NCBI RefSeq assembly: GCF_003076755.1
Contig: NZ_QDKM01000001.1
Coordinates: forward strand, 434,001-498,000
Origin: Pararhodobacter oceanensis
GTDB taxonomy: Bacteria > Pseudomonadota > Alphaproteobacteria > Rhodobacterales > Rhodobacteraceae
Direction of reading: 5' to 3'
Length of the DNA stretch: 64,000 nucleotides
This document shows, one piece after another, positions 25,418-34,121 of the stretch (positions within the stretch are counted from its first letter, which is position 1; each line of letters starts with the position of its first letter). The notes beneath the pieces are model-generated. The model was not told the DNA's origin, did no database searches, and saw nothing but the letters and a program-made list of their open reading frames with translations. A program made the translations under genes and the position numbers.

Positions 25418-26116
25418 TTAGACCGCGGCGATCACCGAATATTCGGGCGTGCCTTCCCAGACCAGATCCCAAGCCGCGCCGGGTCGGACATTCTGGATCG
25501 CGTTCGGCTCGAAACACACCAGACAGCGCCCGCCTTCGGGCGCGCGCACCGAGGGGTAAATCAACCCACGCGAGCCTTCACGGCGCAGGCCTTCGGACAA
25601 GATCTGCCCCTCGGGATAGCCCAGCGCGGGGTCGGGATGCAGCGCAATATGTCTGGGCTCATCGGTCAGATCATCGAAGACACCGATGAAATCCGCCAGC
25701 AATTCGACATAGCGCGCGCGATCCTCGAACCAGCCGGTAAAGCGCAATTCGCGGGTCCGGTGAAAGGCCACTTCGGCCAGTGAAACCATCCCGTCCCATG
25801 CGCAATACCACGCGCCGCGCTCGCCGGAATTGAACCGATTGCCGCCCGCGCGGGTATAGGTGAAGGCCGCATTCACATGGGTGTCGCCGTAAATCCGCAG
25901 GTCCTGCCGCCGACGCCGCCACGCCAGTTCGCGCGGGTCTAGATGCAGGTTACGGCCCCGCTCGGCCTCAAGCCGTGCGCTGGTCATGCCCTCGATTTCG
26001 GCAAGGATATCAAACTCTTCATCGCTATCGACCAGACCGCGCAGCGCCGCGGGCTGGTGGTAGGTTGCAGGCAGTAGGCGCACCAGCCCACGGTCAGAAA
26101 TCTCGGTTTGCCTCAT
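25418..26116 (-). CDS. RES-domain toxin
   Basis: A 232-residue RES domain protein. The conserved arginine and following tyrosine/glutamate are in GGNRFNSGERGAWYCAWDG and SLAEVAFH; the serine is in LIYPSVRAPEGG. RES toxins such as ParT, MbcT and Res degrade or modify NAD+ or modify metabolic enzymes by ADP-ribosylation, and stop growth. The protein is larger than stand-alone RES domains, with an extra N-terminus of about 60 residues. Its ATG overlaps the antitoxin stop by four bases, the normal arrangement for this type II module. Confidence 0.85.
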   Translation of the reverse strand: MRQTEISDRGLVRLLPATYHQPAALRGLVDSDEEFDILAEIEGMTSARLEAERGRNLHLDPRELAWRRRRQDLRIYGDTHVNAAFTYTRAGGNRFNSGERGAWYCAWDGMVSLAEVAFHRTRELRFTGWFEDRARYVELLADFIGVFDDLTDEPRHIALHPDPALGYPEGQILSEGLRREGSRGLIYPSVRAPEGGRCLVCFEPNAIQNVRPGAAWDLVWEGTPEYSVIAAV

Positions 26117-26502
26117 GCCCCGCCCCGCAGCGCGTCAAGGTAGCTGCGCAGCGACAGGATCATCGGCAAGCCGCCCTCGATCGCCATATCCACTGGCCGC
26201 GCGCCGTTGAACAGAGGGCCGGTGTTGGGCCGCGTCATCCAATGCTGCGCGAGCGGTGTCGAGAAATACAATTCGAGCGATTTATAGATCCCGATCACCG
26301 CGCTGAGCCGCAAGAGCTGGTCCTTGGTCAACTCACCGGCAAAGGCGGCGCGTTTGGCGCGTTTCCACGTGCTCTCGGACATATCCGCCAGCGCGGCGGC
26401 CTCCTTGATGCTGAGCGCCCAAGCCTCGGCGATCCGCGCATAGGCTTTGAGCGCGACGGTATTGGTCTGGGACGGGTCATGGATTTTGGCAACGGCGCGC
26501 AT
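26113..26502 (-). CDS. Xre/MbcA/ParS-type antitoxin
   Basis: A 129-residue antitoxin with an N-terminal Xre-like helix-turn-helix (SIKEAAALADMSESTWKRAK, about 31-50) and a C-terminal DUF2384 toxin-binding part in which LAQHWMTRPN and FNGARPVDMA are conserved. It should block the RES toxin and repress the pair. GGAGGCC lies just before the ATG. Upstream are two TCATATGA palindromes that fit an autoregulatory operator. The pair lies between the TRAP operon and the TMAO-type reductase. Confidence 0.85.
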   Translation of the reverse strand: MRAVAKIHDPSQTNTVALKAYARIAEAWALSIKEAAALADMSESTWKRAKRAAFAGELTKDQLLRLSAVIGIYKSLELYFSTPLAQHWMTRPNTGPLFNGARPVDMAIEGGLPMILSLRSYLDALRGGA

Positions 26503-26528
26503 TTTGGCCTCCTGTATGATGCAGATAT

Positions 26529-26562
26529 AAGATCATATGACCTGAAAGTAAAGATCATATGA
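26529..26562. promoter_or_regulatory. Tandem TCATATGA operators of the RES-Xre pair
   Basis: AAGATCATATGA occurs twice, 22 bases apart, and each contains the perfect palindrome TCATATGA. They lie 27-60 bases upstream of the antitoxin start, over the likely promoter. The 22-base spacing puts the sites on the same face of the helix. Confidence 0.6.
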
Positions 26563-26647
26563 GCCAACCGCCCGCCCATCACCGGCCCGCGCGCCGCTGA
26601 GCCAGTCGATAGACACAGGTCAGCTATGCGCCCGCAACGCCCTGGGT

Positions 26648-26661
26648 TTGATCAAGGTCAA
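26648..26661 (+). promoter_or_regulatory. FNR/FnrL-type site upstream of the TMAO/DMSO reductase
   Basis: TTGATCAAGGTCAA differs from the FNR consensus TTGATNNNNATCAA at one position. Its centre is about 78 bases before the reductase ATG. A class II activator site centred at -41.5 would place transcription start near 26696. It predicts induction at low oxygen. Confidence 0.6.
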
Positions 26662-26732
26662 GGCAGCAGAGACCCGCCGCCGGTATAGAGGCACCAAGAC
26701 CCACCCAAGACGACACTTCGCAGGAGTATATC

Positions 26733-29402
26733 ATGTCCCTTTTCCAACCCACGCGCCGTCGCTTTTTGCAAACCGGTGCTGCTGCGCTGGGCTCGGCGGC
26801 GTTTATGAATTCGACGGCGCTGGCCTCGATTGACCCCAACTCCTTTGCCGATCGCATCTTTCACGCGACCCACTTCGGCCCCTTCGAAGGCGTGGTGCGC
26901 GATGGGGTGCTGGTCGGGCTGAACAATATGCCCGAGCTGGATTCGCGTCCGACCGAGATGCTGAATTACGGCGTCTTGGACCGCACCTATGACGACTCGC
27001 GGATCAATTATCCGATGGTGCGCAAATCCTATCTTGAGGGCTGGCAGTCGGGCGATGTGAAGCCCGAATTGCGCGGCAAGGAAGAATATGTGCGCGTCGA
27101 TTGGGACACGGTCTGGAGCCTGACCGCCAAGGCGCTGCTCGATACCGCGACCAATCACGGCAACGAGGCGATCTTCAGCTCGTCCTATGGCGGCTGGTCG
27201 AATGCCGGTAACTTCCGCCCGAATGTGATGCAGGGCCGGTTGATGAACCTGATCGGCGGCTGCACCAATACCTCGGGCGACTGGTCGGCGGGTGCCAGCC
27301 AGATCAGCCTGCCGCGTATCATCGGCGATATGGAGGTCTATTCCGCCCAGACCGCATGGGAGGTGATCCGCGACCACACGGAGGTCTTCGTGCTGGTCGG
27401 CTGCGATCCAATCAAGAACAACCGCATCGAATATACCGTCGCCGATCACGGGATGGACGGGCCTTGGGCGCATATCCGTGACAGCGGCACCAAGTTCATC
27501 TCGATCAACCCGCAGCGCACCGCCTCGGATGAATATCTGAACGCCGAATGGGTGCAGATCGTGCCCAATACCGATGTCGCGCTGTTCACCGCGATGGCCT
27601 ATCACGTGCTGGAAAACGGGCTTGAGGACCGCGCCTATATGGAGCGTTACACGGTCGGTTCGGACCGCTGGATCGCCTATCTGAACGGCGAGGATGACGG
27701 CACCCCGAAAACCCCCGCTTGGGCCGCAGAGATCACCGGCATTCCCGCCGAGAAAATCGCTGAGCTGGCCGAGCTTCTGGCGACCTCGAAAACCGAGATT
27801 GCCGGCGCGTGGTCGCTGCAGCGCGCCCAGCATGGCGAGATGACCCATTGGGCGATCATCAACTTTGCCGCGCTGACCGGCAAGATCGGCAAGCCGGGTG
27901 AAGGCGTCGGTTTCTCGTGGCACTATGGCAACGGCGGTCTGCCGCAATCGGGCAAATCCACCCCCACCGGCCTGAGCCAGGGGCGCAACTTTGTCACCAA
28001 GATCTGCCCCGCCAGCCGGATCACCGAAATGCTGGAAAACCCCGGCATGGAGTTTGTCTATAACGGCAACACCAATACCTATCCGGACGTGAAGATGATC
28101 TTCAACGCCGGCAATAACTTCATGTCGCACCAGCAGGACACCAACCGGCTGATCCGCGCGCTGGAAAAGGTCGAGACCATCGTCAGCGTCGATGTCTGGT
28201 GGACCGCCGCGACCCGTTGGGCCGATATCGTCATGCCCGCCTCCTCGACGCTGGAACGCGACGATATCAGCGTCGGCGGCACCTATTCCAACGACCGTGT
28301 CTATGCGATGAAAAAGGTCATCGAACCGGTCGGCGAGAGCCTCTCGGACTATGAGATTTTCGAGGGTCTGGCCGACAAGCTGGGCCAGTGGATGCAGTTC
28401 ACTGAGGGCGAGGATCTGATGTATCACATCGAGCAGGCCTATAGCCGTTCGGGTGCCGCGCAGCATACGCCGTTCGAGGAATTCTGGGAAAAAGGCTATG
28501 CCCGTCAAGAGGTTCCCGAGGAGGCTCGCAGCTGGGTACGCCATGGTGACTTCTACACCGACCCCGATGCCAACCCCTTGCACACCGCCTCGGGCAAGAT
28601 CGAAATGTTCTGCGAGGATATCGCCAGCATGGAGATCGACGACTGCCCCGGCATGCCGATGTGGATGGAGAAACACGAGTATCTCGGCAATGCCGCCGAG
28701 GATGAATTGCATGTCGTCTCGCCACACCCGTGGTTCCGCCTGCACAGCCAGATGGACCAGTCGCAGACCCTGCGCGCGCTTTATAAGGTGCAGGGCCGCG
28801 AGCCGGTGCGGATCAATGCCCAGGATGCCGCCAGCCGTGGGATCGAGGACGGCGATCTGGTCGAACTCTATAACGATCGGGGCACGGTGATTGCCGGTGC
28901 GGTGGTCTCGGATGACATCATGCCCGGCGTGGTCTCGATCTATGAGGGCGCATGGCCGTCGCTCGACAGCAAGGGCCGCTGTAACTCGGGGCTGGTCAAC
29001 TTCCTGACCTCGACGCAGCGCTCCTCGGGGCTCTCCGAGGCGACCACCGCCAATACGGTGCTCTGCCGGATGCGCAAATGCGAGGATCCGGACGGGCCGA
29101 ACCGCGCCTATGAAAAGCCGCCGATCATCGATGATATGGAGATTGCCGAGATTGACATCGACCTGCTCGATCTCGACCGTGTCTATGATATCACTGACAA
29201 TCTGATGGCCGATATGAGCCCCGGCGAGCGGCTTTACTATGAGCGCTGCACGGTCTGCCACGCCCCGCGCGAGGTCACCCATTTCACCCAGCAACAATGG
29301 CGCGGTATCACCCCCTCGATGTTCCCGCGCGCCGGTTTCAACGACGAAGAAGCCGCGCTGGTGATGGACTACCTGATGGCCAACGCCTCGGACGCGCCCT
29401 AA
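26733..29402 (+). CDS. TAT-exported molybdopterin S/N-oxide reductase with heme c tail
   Basis: An 889-residue enzyme of the DMSO/TMAO/biotin sulfoxide reductase family. The twin-arginine leader TRRRFLQTGAAAL sends it folded to the periplasm. Family landmarks are the serine ligand of molybdenum in SGDWSAGASQ (S185), GAWSLQRAQHGEM, HHQD-like FMSHQQDTNRLI, and HPWFRLHSQMDQ. There is no N-terminal iron-sulfur cysteine motif, as expected for this group. Unusually for DorA, a C-terminal heme c motif CTVCH (C839) with a possible axial methionine in PSMFPRAG follows, so a cytochrome is built in. No torC, torD or regulator lies nearby. Substrate may be TMAO, DMSO or another N- or S-oxide. An FNR-type site precedes it; CAGGAG lies before the ATG. 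Confidence 0.86.
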   Translation: MSLFQPTRRRFLQTGAAALGSAAFMNSTALASIDPNSFADRIFHATHFGPFEGVVRDGVLVGLNNMPELDSRPTEMLNYGVLDRTYDDSRINYPMVRKSYLEGWQSGDVKPELRGKEEYVRVDWDTVWSLTAKALLDTATNHGNEAIFSSSYGGWSNAGNFRPNVMQGRLMNLIGGCTNTSGDWSAGASQISLPRIIGDMEVYSAQTAWEVIRDHTEVFVLVGCDPIKNNRIEYTVADHGMDGPWAHIRDSGTKFISINPQRTASDEYLNAEWVQIVPNTDVALFTAMAYHVLENGLEDRAYMERYTVGSDRWIAYLNGEDDGTPKTPAWAAEITGIPAEKIAELAELLATSKTEIAGAWSLQRAQHGEMTHWAIINFAALTGKIGKPGEGVGFSWHYGNGGLPQSGKSTPTGLSQGRNFVTKICPASRITEMLENPGMEFVYNGNTNTYPDVKMIFNAGNNFMSHQQDTNRLIRALEKVETIVSVDVWWTAATRWADIVMPASSTLERDDISVGGTYSNDRVYAMKKVIEPVGESLSDYEIFEGLADKLGQWMQFTEGEDLMYHIEQAYSRSGAAQHTPFEEFWEKGYARQEVPEEARSWVRHGDFYTDPDANPLHTASGKIEMFCEDIASMEIDDCPGMPMWMEKHEYLGNAAEDELHVVSPHPWFRLHSQMDQSQTLRALYKVQGREPVRINAQDAASRGIEDGDLVELYNDRGTVIAGAVVSDDIMPGVVSIYEGAWPSLDSKGRCNSGLVNFLTSTQRSSGLSEATTANTVLCRMRKCEDPDGPNRAYEKPPIIDDMEIAEIDIDLLDLDRVYDITDNLMADMSPGERLYYERCTVCHAPREVTHFTQQQWRGITPSMFPRAGFNDEEAALVMDYLMANASDAP

Positions 29403-29414
29403 GCGCCGACATAC

Positions 29415-29490
29415 GGCCGCGCCCATTGGTGGCGCGGCCCCGCCTCCCCCTACGACACCCATGCGCCCGCTCGCATGGGCGTTTGCTTTT
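29415..29490 (+). terminator. Two hairpins after the reductase gene; gap to tRNA-Ser
   Basis: GGCCGCGCC / GGCGCGGCC (9 bp) is followed by CCCATGCG / CGCATGGG (8 bp), the latter trailed by CGTTTGCTTTT. The second looks like an intrinsic terminator. The rest of the gap up to the tRNA (to 29734) is C-rich with no credible gene or other site recognised; it must hold the tRNA promoter. Confidence 0.65.
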
Positions 29491-29734
29491 GCCAACGGGG
29501 GTGGCGCCCGCATGCATCGGTTCTGCCCGAATTCGACGCATCATCGCCCTCGCCCCGCCCCGGCATCCCCGCCAAGCCACAAGCGCAGGCCAAACCGAAC
29601 GCCCCACCCCGCCCCGCAAACCCACCAAAGCCCAAGAACTTCAATCGCCTAGCCTTCTGCGGCAAAAATCCAGAAAACCCCTCTTGCACCCACCCCAGAA
29701 CCCAGCTAAATCCCCTGCCACGATCCCCAGCGCG

Positions 29735-29823
29735 GAGAGGTGCCGGAGTGGTCGAACGGGGCGGTCTCGAAAACCGTTGAGGGTGAAAGCCTTCCCAGGG
29801 TTCGAATCCCTGTCTCTCCGCCA
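29735..29823 (+). tRNA. tRNA-Ser(CGA)
   Basis: Acceptor GGAGAGG pairs with TCTCTCC, then discriminator G and encoded CCA. The anticodon stem GCGGT/ACCGT holds the loop CTCGAAA with anticodon CGA, reading UCG. The long variable arm and GGTTCGAATCC T-arm are characteristic of serine tRNA. No integrase or duplicated 3' end is adjacent. Confidence 0.95.
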
Positions 29824-29899
29824 CTTATCCCAAAATATTTCCCCCACCTGCCTGCACAATACATCGCGGGTTGTGTGACCGCTTTGGTGGCATTCGTCC

Positions 29900-30518
29900 T
29901 TACATCGCTGAGGGATGCACCCTGGGGGTGAAACCTTGCTTAAAAACAGCGAGCAGTGGTTGCGGGGTCAGAACGGTGACCGGGCCGGTCGTGGGTTGGG
30001 GTTGGGCGCGGTAGCCGTTGAAGCTCCATTGCCATTGGCGCCTGTCCCACAGGAGCAGGATCTCATCCTCGCTGCGAAAGATCGTGCCATCGGGGAGGCT
30101 CTCGACCGCGGCTTCAAAGACCGGTTTTTCACCTGAACGGGTGATGCGGGCGGTGTGGAGGGTCCGGTCGATGAGTTGCGGCAGCGGGCGCGGGCTGGTG
30201 GGGACGCCATGGGCGCGGAGCCAGGCTTCGGTGAACTCGCGATAGCGGGCGCGGCGGCATTCGGCGCAGGGGCGGTGACCGGCGGCGAAGGCGGTGGCTT
30301 CATCGAGAAAGAACAGCTCGGTTTAGCGGCCCGGTGCCATCACCGTGCGCTTGCGGTCCTTGAAATCAAGACGGCAGGGTCACCCAGTTTTGATGCCGGT
30401 GGCTGCGGCGGATGCGCTGCTTCTCATCATGCAGAATGCCGCGATTGCCCATTAGCGTGCCGCGCTGCGGCACGGCGTGAAAATCGCCGCAGGGATCGAT
30501 ACGGTTTTGATAGGCCAT
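29900..30518 (-). pseudogene. Frameshifted conserved hypothetical gene
   Basis: The intact frame would start MAYQNRIDPCGDFHAVPQRG and TLMGNRGILHD, then, after a shift of one base, LDFKDRKRTVMAPGR, a TAA where a tyrosine is expected, then TELFFLDEATAFAAGHRPC and AECRRARYREFTEAW, ending GFTPRVHPSAM. This order matches a conserved hypothetical family I recognise in proteobacteria, in which the blocks are one continuous protein. The total length is 3n+1, consistent with a single inserted base (the extra C in the run after GTGACC). One frameshift plus one nonsense codon mark it as a recent pseudogene. The ancestral function is unknown. Confidence 0.8.
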
Positions 30519-30589
30519 GGCGGTGCGGACCCCCCTGCTGCACTGCGGTCAACTGCCGCGCACAACCATCACCCGCCACGCGGCGCCGA

Positions 30590-31186
30590 TCAACCCTGTG
30601 GCGCGCGTCTTTGCGGCGTGCTTTTTGCGCCCAGCGCGCGCAGCAGGCGTTTGCTATAGGCCGCGATATCGCCGCCGATCTCGCGCGCCAGTGACAGGGG
30701 TGTGGCCCATGCGGGGCGAAAACTCGCCTCGATCTGGCTGCCTTCGGCGCGGAACTTGGCGTTATGCTTGGCGACAATCCGCTGGATCCGGCGGTTTTCG
30801 TGCAGATACAGCACATAGAGCGAGGTCACCCCGCGGTTTTGTGCCGCCGTCACCAGTCGCGCAAACACCGCGCTGCCCAGCCCCCTGCCCTGCCAGTCAC
30901 GCTCGACCGAGAGCGCGAGTTCGGCGCCCACCGTCTTGGCCTGCTTCAGCCCGCGCAACTCACCCACGGCACGCAGTTCACCGTCGAAGAACCCGCCGAC
31001 CAGCAGCGTGCCCTCGCCGCTCAGCCCGTCTACATAGCTTTTGATGAATGCATCATTCACCGGCATGCCAAAGCGCAACTGCCGGCTATCCGCATCAAGC
31101 CGCAGGAAATGTCGTGTGATTTCAATATGATCGCGCCGCCACAGCTTGCGGAGTTCCGGCGCGGATTGGTCAGGATGGATGCTCAT
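30590..31186 (-). CDS. GNAT family N-acetyltransferase
   Basis: A 198-residue GNAT protein. The acetyl-CoA loop is in ERDWQGRGLGSAVFARLV (about 95-113), preceded by the beta strand AELALSV. The N-terminus FLRLDADSRQLRFGMPV and the later LYLHENRRIQRI resemble GNAT domains attached to acetate-CoA ligase-like proteins. Substrate unknown. The ATG chosen has AGGAG nine bases upstream; a GTG two codons earlier is also possible. The C-terminal tail is basic. It runs toward the pseudogene and is divergent from the LysR gene. Confidence 0.8.
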   Translation of the reverse strand: MSIHPDQSAPELRKLWRRDHIEITRHFLRLDADSRQLRFGMPVNDAFIKSYVDGLSGEGTLLVGGFFDGELRAVGELRGLKQAKTVGAELALSVERDWQGRGLGSAVFARLVTAAQNRGVTSLYVLYLHENRRIQRIVAKHNAKFRAEGSQIEASFRPAWATPLSLAREIGGDIAAYSKRLLRALGAKSTPQRRAPQG

Positions 31187-31433
31187 TGCCACAGGCTCCT
31201 AAGGGGGATCGGAGCGAGTCCGATGCCAAAATTGCCTCCCGAGGCCTAGCTAATGCCGCATTGCAGCAAGTTCCAGAGGCTGCGCGCAGATATCCGCGTC
31301 TTTCGCAGCGACATTGCGCCGCGCCGCCGCGCCCGCCGCTTCTCGCTGGACATGCCGCGGGCTTCATCCGACCATAGGCCGTCACCGGCCCGACCCTGCA
31401 CGCGGGCCGCAGATCACAGCCATCGGAGGGCGC

Positions 31434-32348
31434 ATGGACCGTCTAGACTGCGACCGGATGTTCATTGCGGTGATCGAGAGCGGCAGTTTTGTCGGCGCCT
31501 CCCAGCTGTTGAAAACCAGTTCCGGTCAGGCCTCGAAACTGGTGGCGCGGCTTGAGGCGGACCTCGGTGTGCAACTCCTCAACCGCACCACCCGCTCGGT
31601 CGCCCCGACCGAGGCCGGGCGTGCGTATTACGAGCGGCTGCGCCCGCTGATCGACGAATGGGACACGCTTGATCTCGATATCCGCAACATCTCGCAATCG
31701 CCGCGCGGACGGTTGCGGATCACCGCGCCGCAGAGCTTCGGCAACCTTGAATTGGCGCAGGCGCTGATCGAATTTGCCGCCAGCTATCCCGATATCGCGC
31801 TTGACGTCAGCTTTAGCGACCGGCTGGCGCATGTGGTCGATGAGGGGTTCGATATGGCGGTGCGGGTCGGGCGGCCGGGGGATTCCAGTCTGGTGATGCG
31901 GCGGCTCTGTTCGGTGCGTTTGGTGCTTGTCGCCGCGCCGCAGTATCTGGGCGAAAACGGCACGCCCGCGAGCCCCAAGGATCTGGCGCATCACGCCTGT
32001 ATCATTGACAGCAATCTTGCCGATCCCGACCGCTGGCAATTCACCGCGCCCTCGGGTCAGGATGCCGGCACGCGGGTCTCGGGGCGGCTGCGGTTTTCCA
32101 ACGCCGAAGCCTGCCTGATCGCCGCCGAAGCCGGTCACGGGCTGGCCTATGTGCCCGCATTTGTCGCTGGCGCTTCGCTCCGCGCGGGGCGGGTCATGCA
32201 GGTTCTGCAGGCCTATGAACCCGCGCCTTATGATGTGTTTGTGCTCTATCCCCATGCGCGGCATCTCTCGGCCAAAGTGCGGCTTTTGGTTGATGCACTG
32301 GTCGCGCGCTACAAAGGCCAACCGGCGTGGGAGGCTGGCTGGCAGTGA
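31434..32348 (+). CDS. LysR-family transcriptional regulator
   Basis: A 304-residue LysR protein. The N-terminal winged helix reads DCDRMFIAVIESGSFVGASQ, then RLEADLGVQLLNRTTRSVAPTEAG, a textbook LysR recognition helix and wing. The effector domain begins near 90 with GRLRITAPQSFG, as in the CrgA/AphB-like branch. GGAGGG lies just before the ATG, and the frame is open further upstream without such a site. It precedes, on the same strand, a DoxX protein and a ring-cleavage-type dioxygenase, which it most likely regulates; this trio is common in proteobacteria and answers to electrophiles or quinones. Confidence 0.9.
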   Translation: MDRLDCDRMFIAVIESGSFVGASQLLKTSSGQASKLVARLEADLGVQLLNRTTRSVAPTEAGRAYYERLRPLIDEWDTLDLDIRNISQSPRGRLRITAPQSFGNLELAQALIEFAASYPDIALDVSFSDRLAHVVDEGFDMAVRVGRPGDSSLVMRRLCSVRLVLVAAPQYLGENGTPASPKDLAHHACIIDSNLADPDRWQFTAPSGQDAGTRVSGRLRFSNAEACLIAAEAGHGLAYVPAFVAGASLRAGRVMQVLQAYEPAPYDVFVLYPHARHLSAKVRLLVDALVARYKGQPAWEAGWQ

Positions 32349-32462
32349 TTGCACCCCAGGCGGAAGCAATCACCTTCCGATTTGCCGAATTATCCCCCAA
32401 TTCGAAATACGTCATAGTGCTGTCCAGGACGCAACCCCGCGTCACCATCACCGGAGACCCAT

Positions 32463-32906
32463 ATGACCTCGACCACGCTTCACACCCCGTCCCGCAACGC
32501 AATGATTGCCGGCACCTCCAACGCCGATCTGGCCGCAACCCTGCTGCGCGTCGCCATGGGGGTGCTGTTTCTCGCCCACGCCGGGCTGAAAATCTTCGTC
32601 TTTACGCCCGCTGGCACCGCCGCGTTTTTCGGCAGCCTCGGCCTGCCCGCGCCGCTCGCCTATCTGGTGATCTTTGCCGAACTCTTTGGTGGCATCACCC
32701 TGATTCTCGGGGTCTACAGCCGCGCGGTGTCGCTGGCCTTGGTGCCGATCCTCTTGGGCTCGATCTATGTGCCCCATGGCGCCGCAGGTTTCTTCTTTTC
32801 AAATGAGGGCGGCGGCTGGGAGTTTCCCGCTTTCTGGACCGTCGCGCTGCTGGTTCAAGCCCTCCTCGGCAATGGCGCCTTCGCCCTGAGCCGCGCGCAG
32901 AACTGA
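32463..32906 (+). CDS. DoxX family membrane protein
   Basis: A 147-residue protein with four hydrophobic helices. The DoxX core is LLRVAMGVLFLAHAGLKIFV near the N-terminus, GLPAPLAYLVIFAELFGG in the middle, and PHGAAGFFFSNEGGGWEFP before the last helix. Relatives act in thiosulfate:quinone oxidation or quinone detoxification with a partner dioxygenase. A GGAG site lies upstream of the ATG. It sits between LysR and the VOC dioxygenase. Confidence 0.88.
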   Translation: MTSTTLHTPSRNAMIAGTSNADLAATLLRVAMGVLFLAHAGLKIFVFTPAGTAAFFGSLGLPAPLAYLVIFAELFGGITLILGVYSRAVSLALVPILLGSIYVPHGAAGFFFSNEGGGWEFPAFWTVALLVQALLGNGAFALSRAQN

Positions 32907-32966
32907 CCCATCACGCGCCGCGCGGCCCCGGCTGCGCGGTGCGATCCCGACATAAGGAGTGCCCCG

Positions 32967-33839
32967 ATGCCCGCTGAAATTTCCGCACCCACCGCGTATT
33001 TCGATATCACCAAAGCCCCGCTGCGCATCTCTGCCGTGCGTCTGAAAGTGCGCGATCTGGCGCGGATGCGCGGGTTCTACCACTCCATCCTCGGGCTGCA
33101 GGTGATCGCCGAGGGCGCGCAGCAGGTCACGCTGGGCATAGGCGAGACCCCGCTTTTGGTGCTCAGCGGCGATCCTGCGCTCACCCCCAATGACCCACAG
33201 CAGGCGGGCCTCTTTCACACTGCTTTCCTGCTGCCCGCCCGCGCCGATCTGGCGCGCTGGCTGGCCCATACGATCCAGCGCGGTCAGCGGCTACAGGGCG
33301 CCTCGGATCATCTGGTCAGCGAGGCGCTCTATCTCGCCGATCCCGAGGGCAATGGCATCGAGATCTACACCGACCGCCCCCTCGCCGAATGGCATGACGC
33401 CACGGGCAACATCCGCATGGCCACCGAGCCTCTGGACTTGCAGGCGCTGCTTGCCGAGGCGGGTGATACCGCTTGGGCAGGGTTCCCGCAGGGCGGCTGT
33501 ATCGGCCATGTGCATCTGCAGGTCGGAGATACCGGAAAGGCCGACAGGTTTTACCGCGATATCATTGGCTTGGATATCCCCGCCACCTATCCGGGTGCTA
33601 GTTTCTACGGCAGCGGCGGCTATCACCACCAGCTGGCCGGCAACATCTGGAACGCTCGCGGCGCCGGGCATCGCCCCTCAGGCATGGCGGGGTTGGAAGC
33701 GGTGGAAATCACCTTGAACGCGGCGGAACTGACGCAGGTCAAAACCCGCGCGCAGGTCGCCAATGTGCCCCACAGCGCGCATCCCACGGGCCTTACCCTG
33801 CACGACCCATGGGGCACCGAGATCACGCTGAAAGCCTAA
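32967..33839 (+). CDS. VOC family dioxygenase, CatE-like
   Basis: A 290-residue protein with two vicinal-oxygen-chelate modules. The first has VRLKVRDLARMRGFYHSILGL and a metal histidine in QAGLFHTAFLLPAR, the second has GCIGHVHLQVGDTGKADRFY with a metal histidine. The glutamate ligand lies in GNGIEIYTDRP. The build matches Bacillus CatE, a catechol-2,3-dioxygenase-like or quinone/hydroquinone enzyme. ATAAGGAG precedes the ATG. Likely role with the DoxX protein is breakdown or detoxification of catechols or quinones. Confidence 0.85.
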   Translation: MPAEISAPTAYFDITKAPLRISAVRLKVRDLARMRGFYHSILGLQVIAEGAQQVTLGIGETPLLVLSGDPALTPNDPQQAGLFHTAFLLPARADLARWLAHTIQRGQRLQGASDHLVSEALYLADPEGNGIEIYTDRPLAEWHDATGNIRMATEPLDLQALLAEAGDTAWAGFPQGGCIGHVHLQVGDTGKADRFYRDIIGLDIPATYPGASFYGSGGYHHQLAGNIWNARGAGHRPSGMAGLEAVEITLNAAELTQVKTRAQVANVPHSAHPTGLTLHDPWGTEITLKA

Positions 33840-33898
33840 CGCGAGGCCTATTGGCGCCACCGCGTTTCACGCAAACCCCTCGATCACCCCTTCCTCCC

Positions 33899-34029
33899 GC
33901 CGGGCCGCGCCCGACCTCCCCCCGGAGGGCGCGATGGTGATGTCGGATGCATTGGGTGTGTCATGGGAGCTTTGAAGCGCTACGTTGGATCAACCCCTTG
34001 AGCGCCCTCCAGGTCGGGCGCGTCCCGGC
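33899..34029. repeat. Inverted-repeat element, copy A (131 bp)
   Basis: Bounded by GCCGGGCCGCGCCCGACC and GGTCGGGCGCGTCCCGGC, complementary at 17 of 18 positions. The inner flank CTCCCCCCGGAGGGCGCG and a following GATGGTGATGT are shared with the copies at 45.6 and 55.9 kb. No coding frame is seen. It is the least similar of the three inside. It follows the VOC gene and fills much of the 282-base gap before the VasI-like gene. Confidence 0.7.
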
Positions 34030-34121
34030 TTTGTTGCAACCTGCTGGGAATCTAAAAAACTGCAGAATTTCGGAACAACACCACTCCGACAAGTCCGCCT
34101 ATTAAATCGACCAAACTTCCA

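Noticed and set aside
26658-29513. A 951-codon open frame antisense to the reductase gene
   Set aside because: The sense strand has a TAT leader and all family motifs. Long antisense frames arise from GC-rich third codon positions; the protein has no motif.
29735-29823. tRNA-Ser as an integration site for a mobile island
   Set aside because: No integrase and no repeat of the tRNA 3' end was seen to the right; the pseudogene and GNAT region have no mobility genes.
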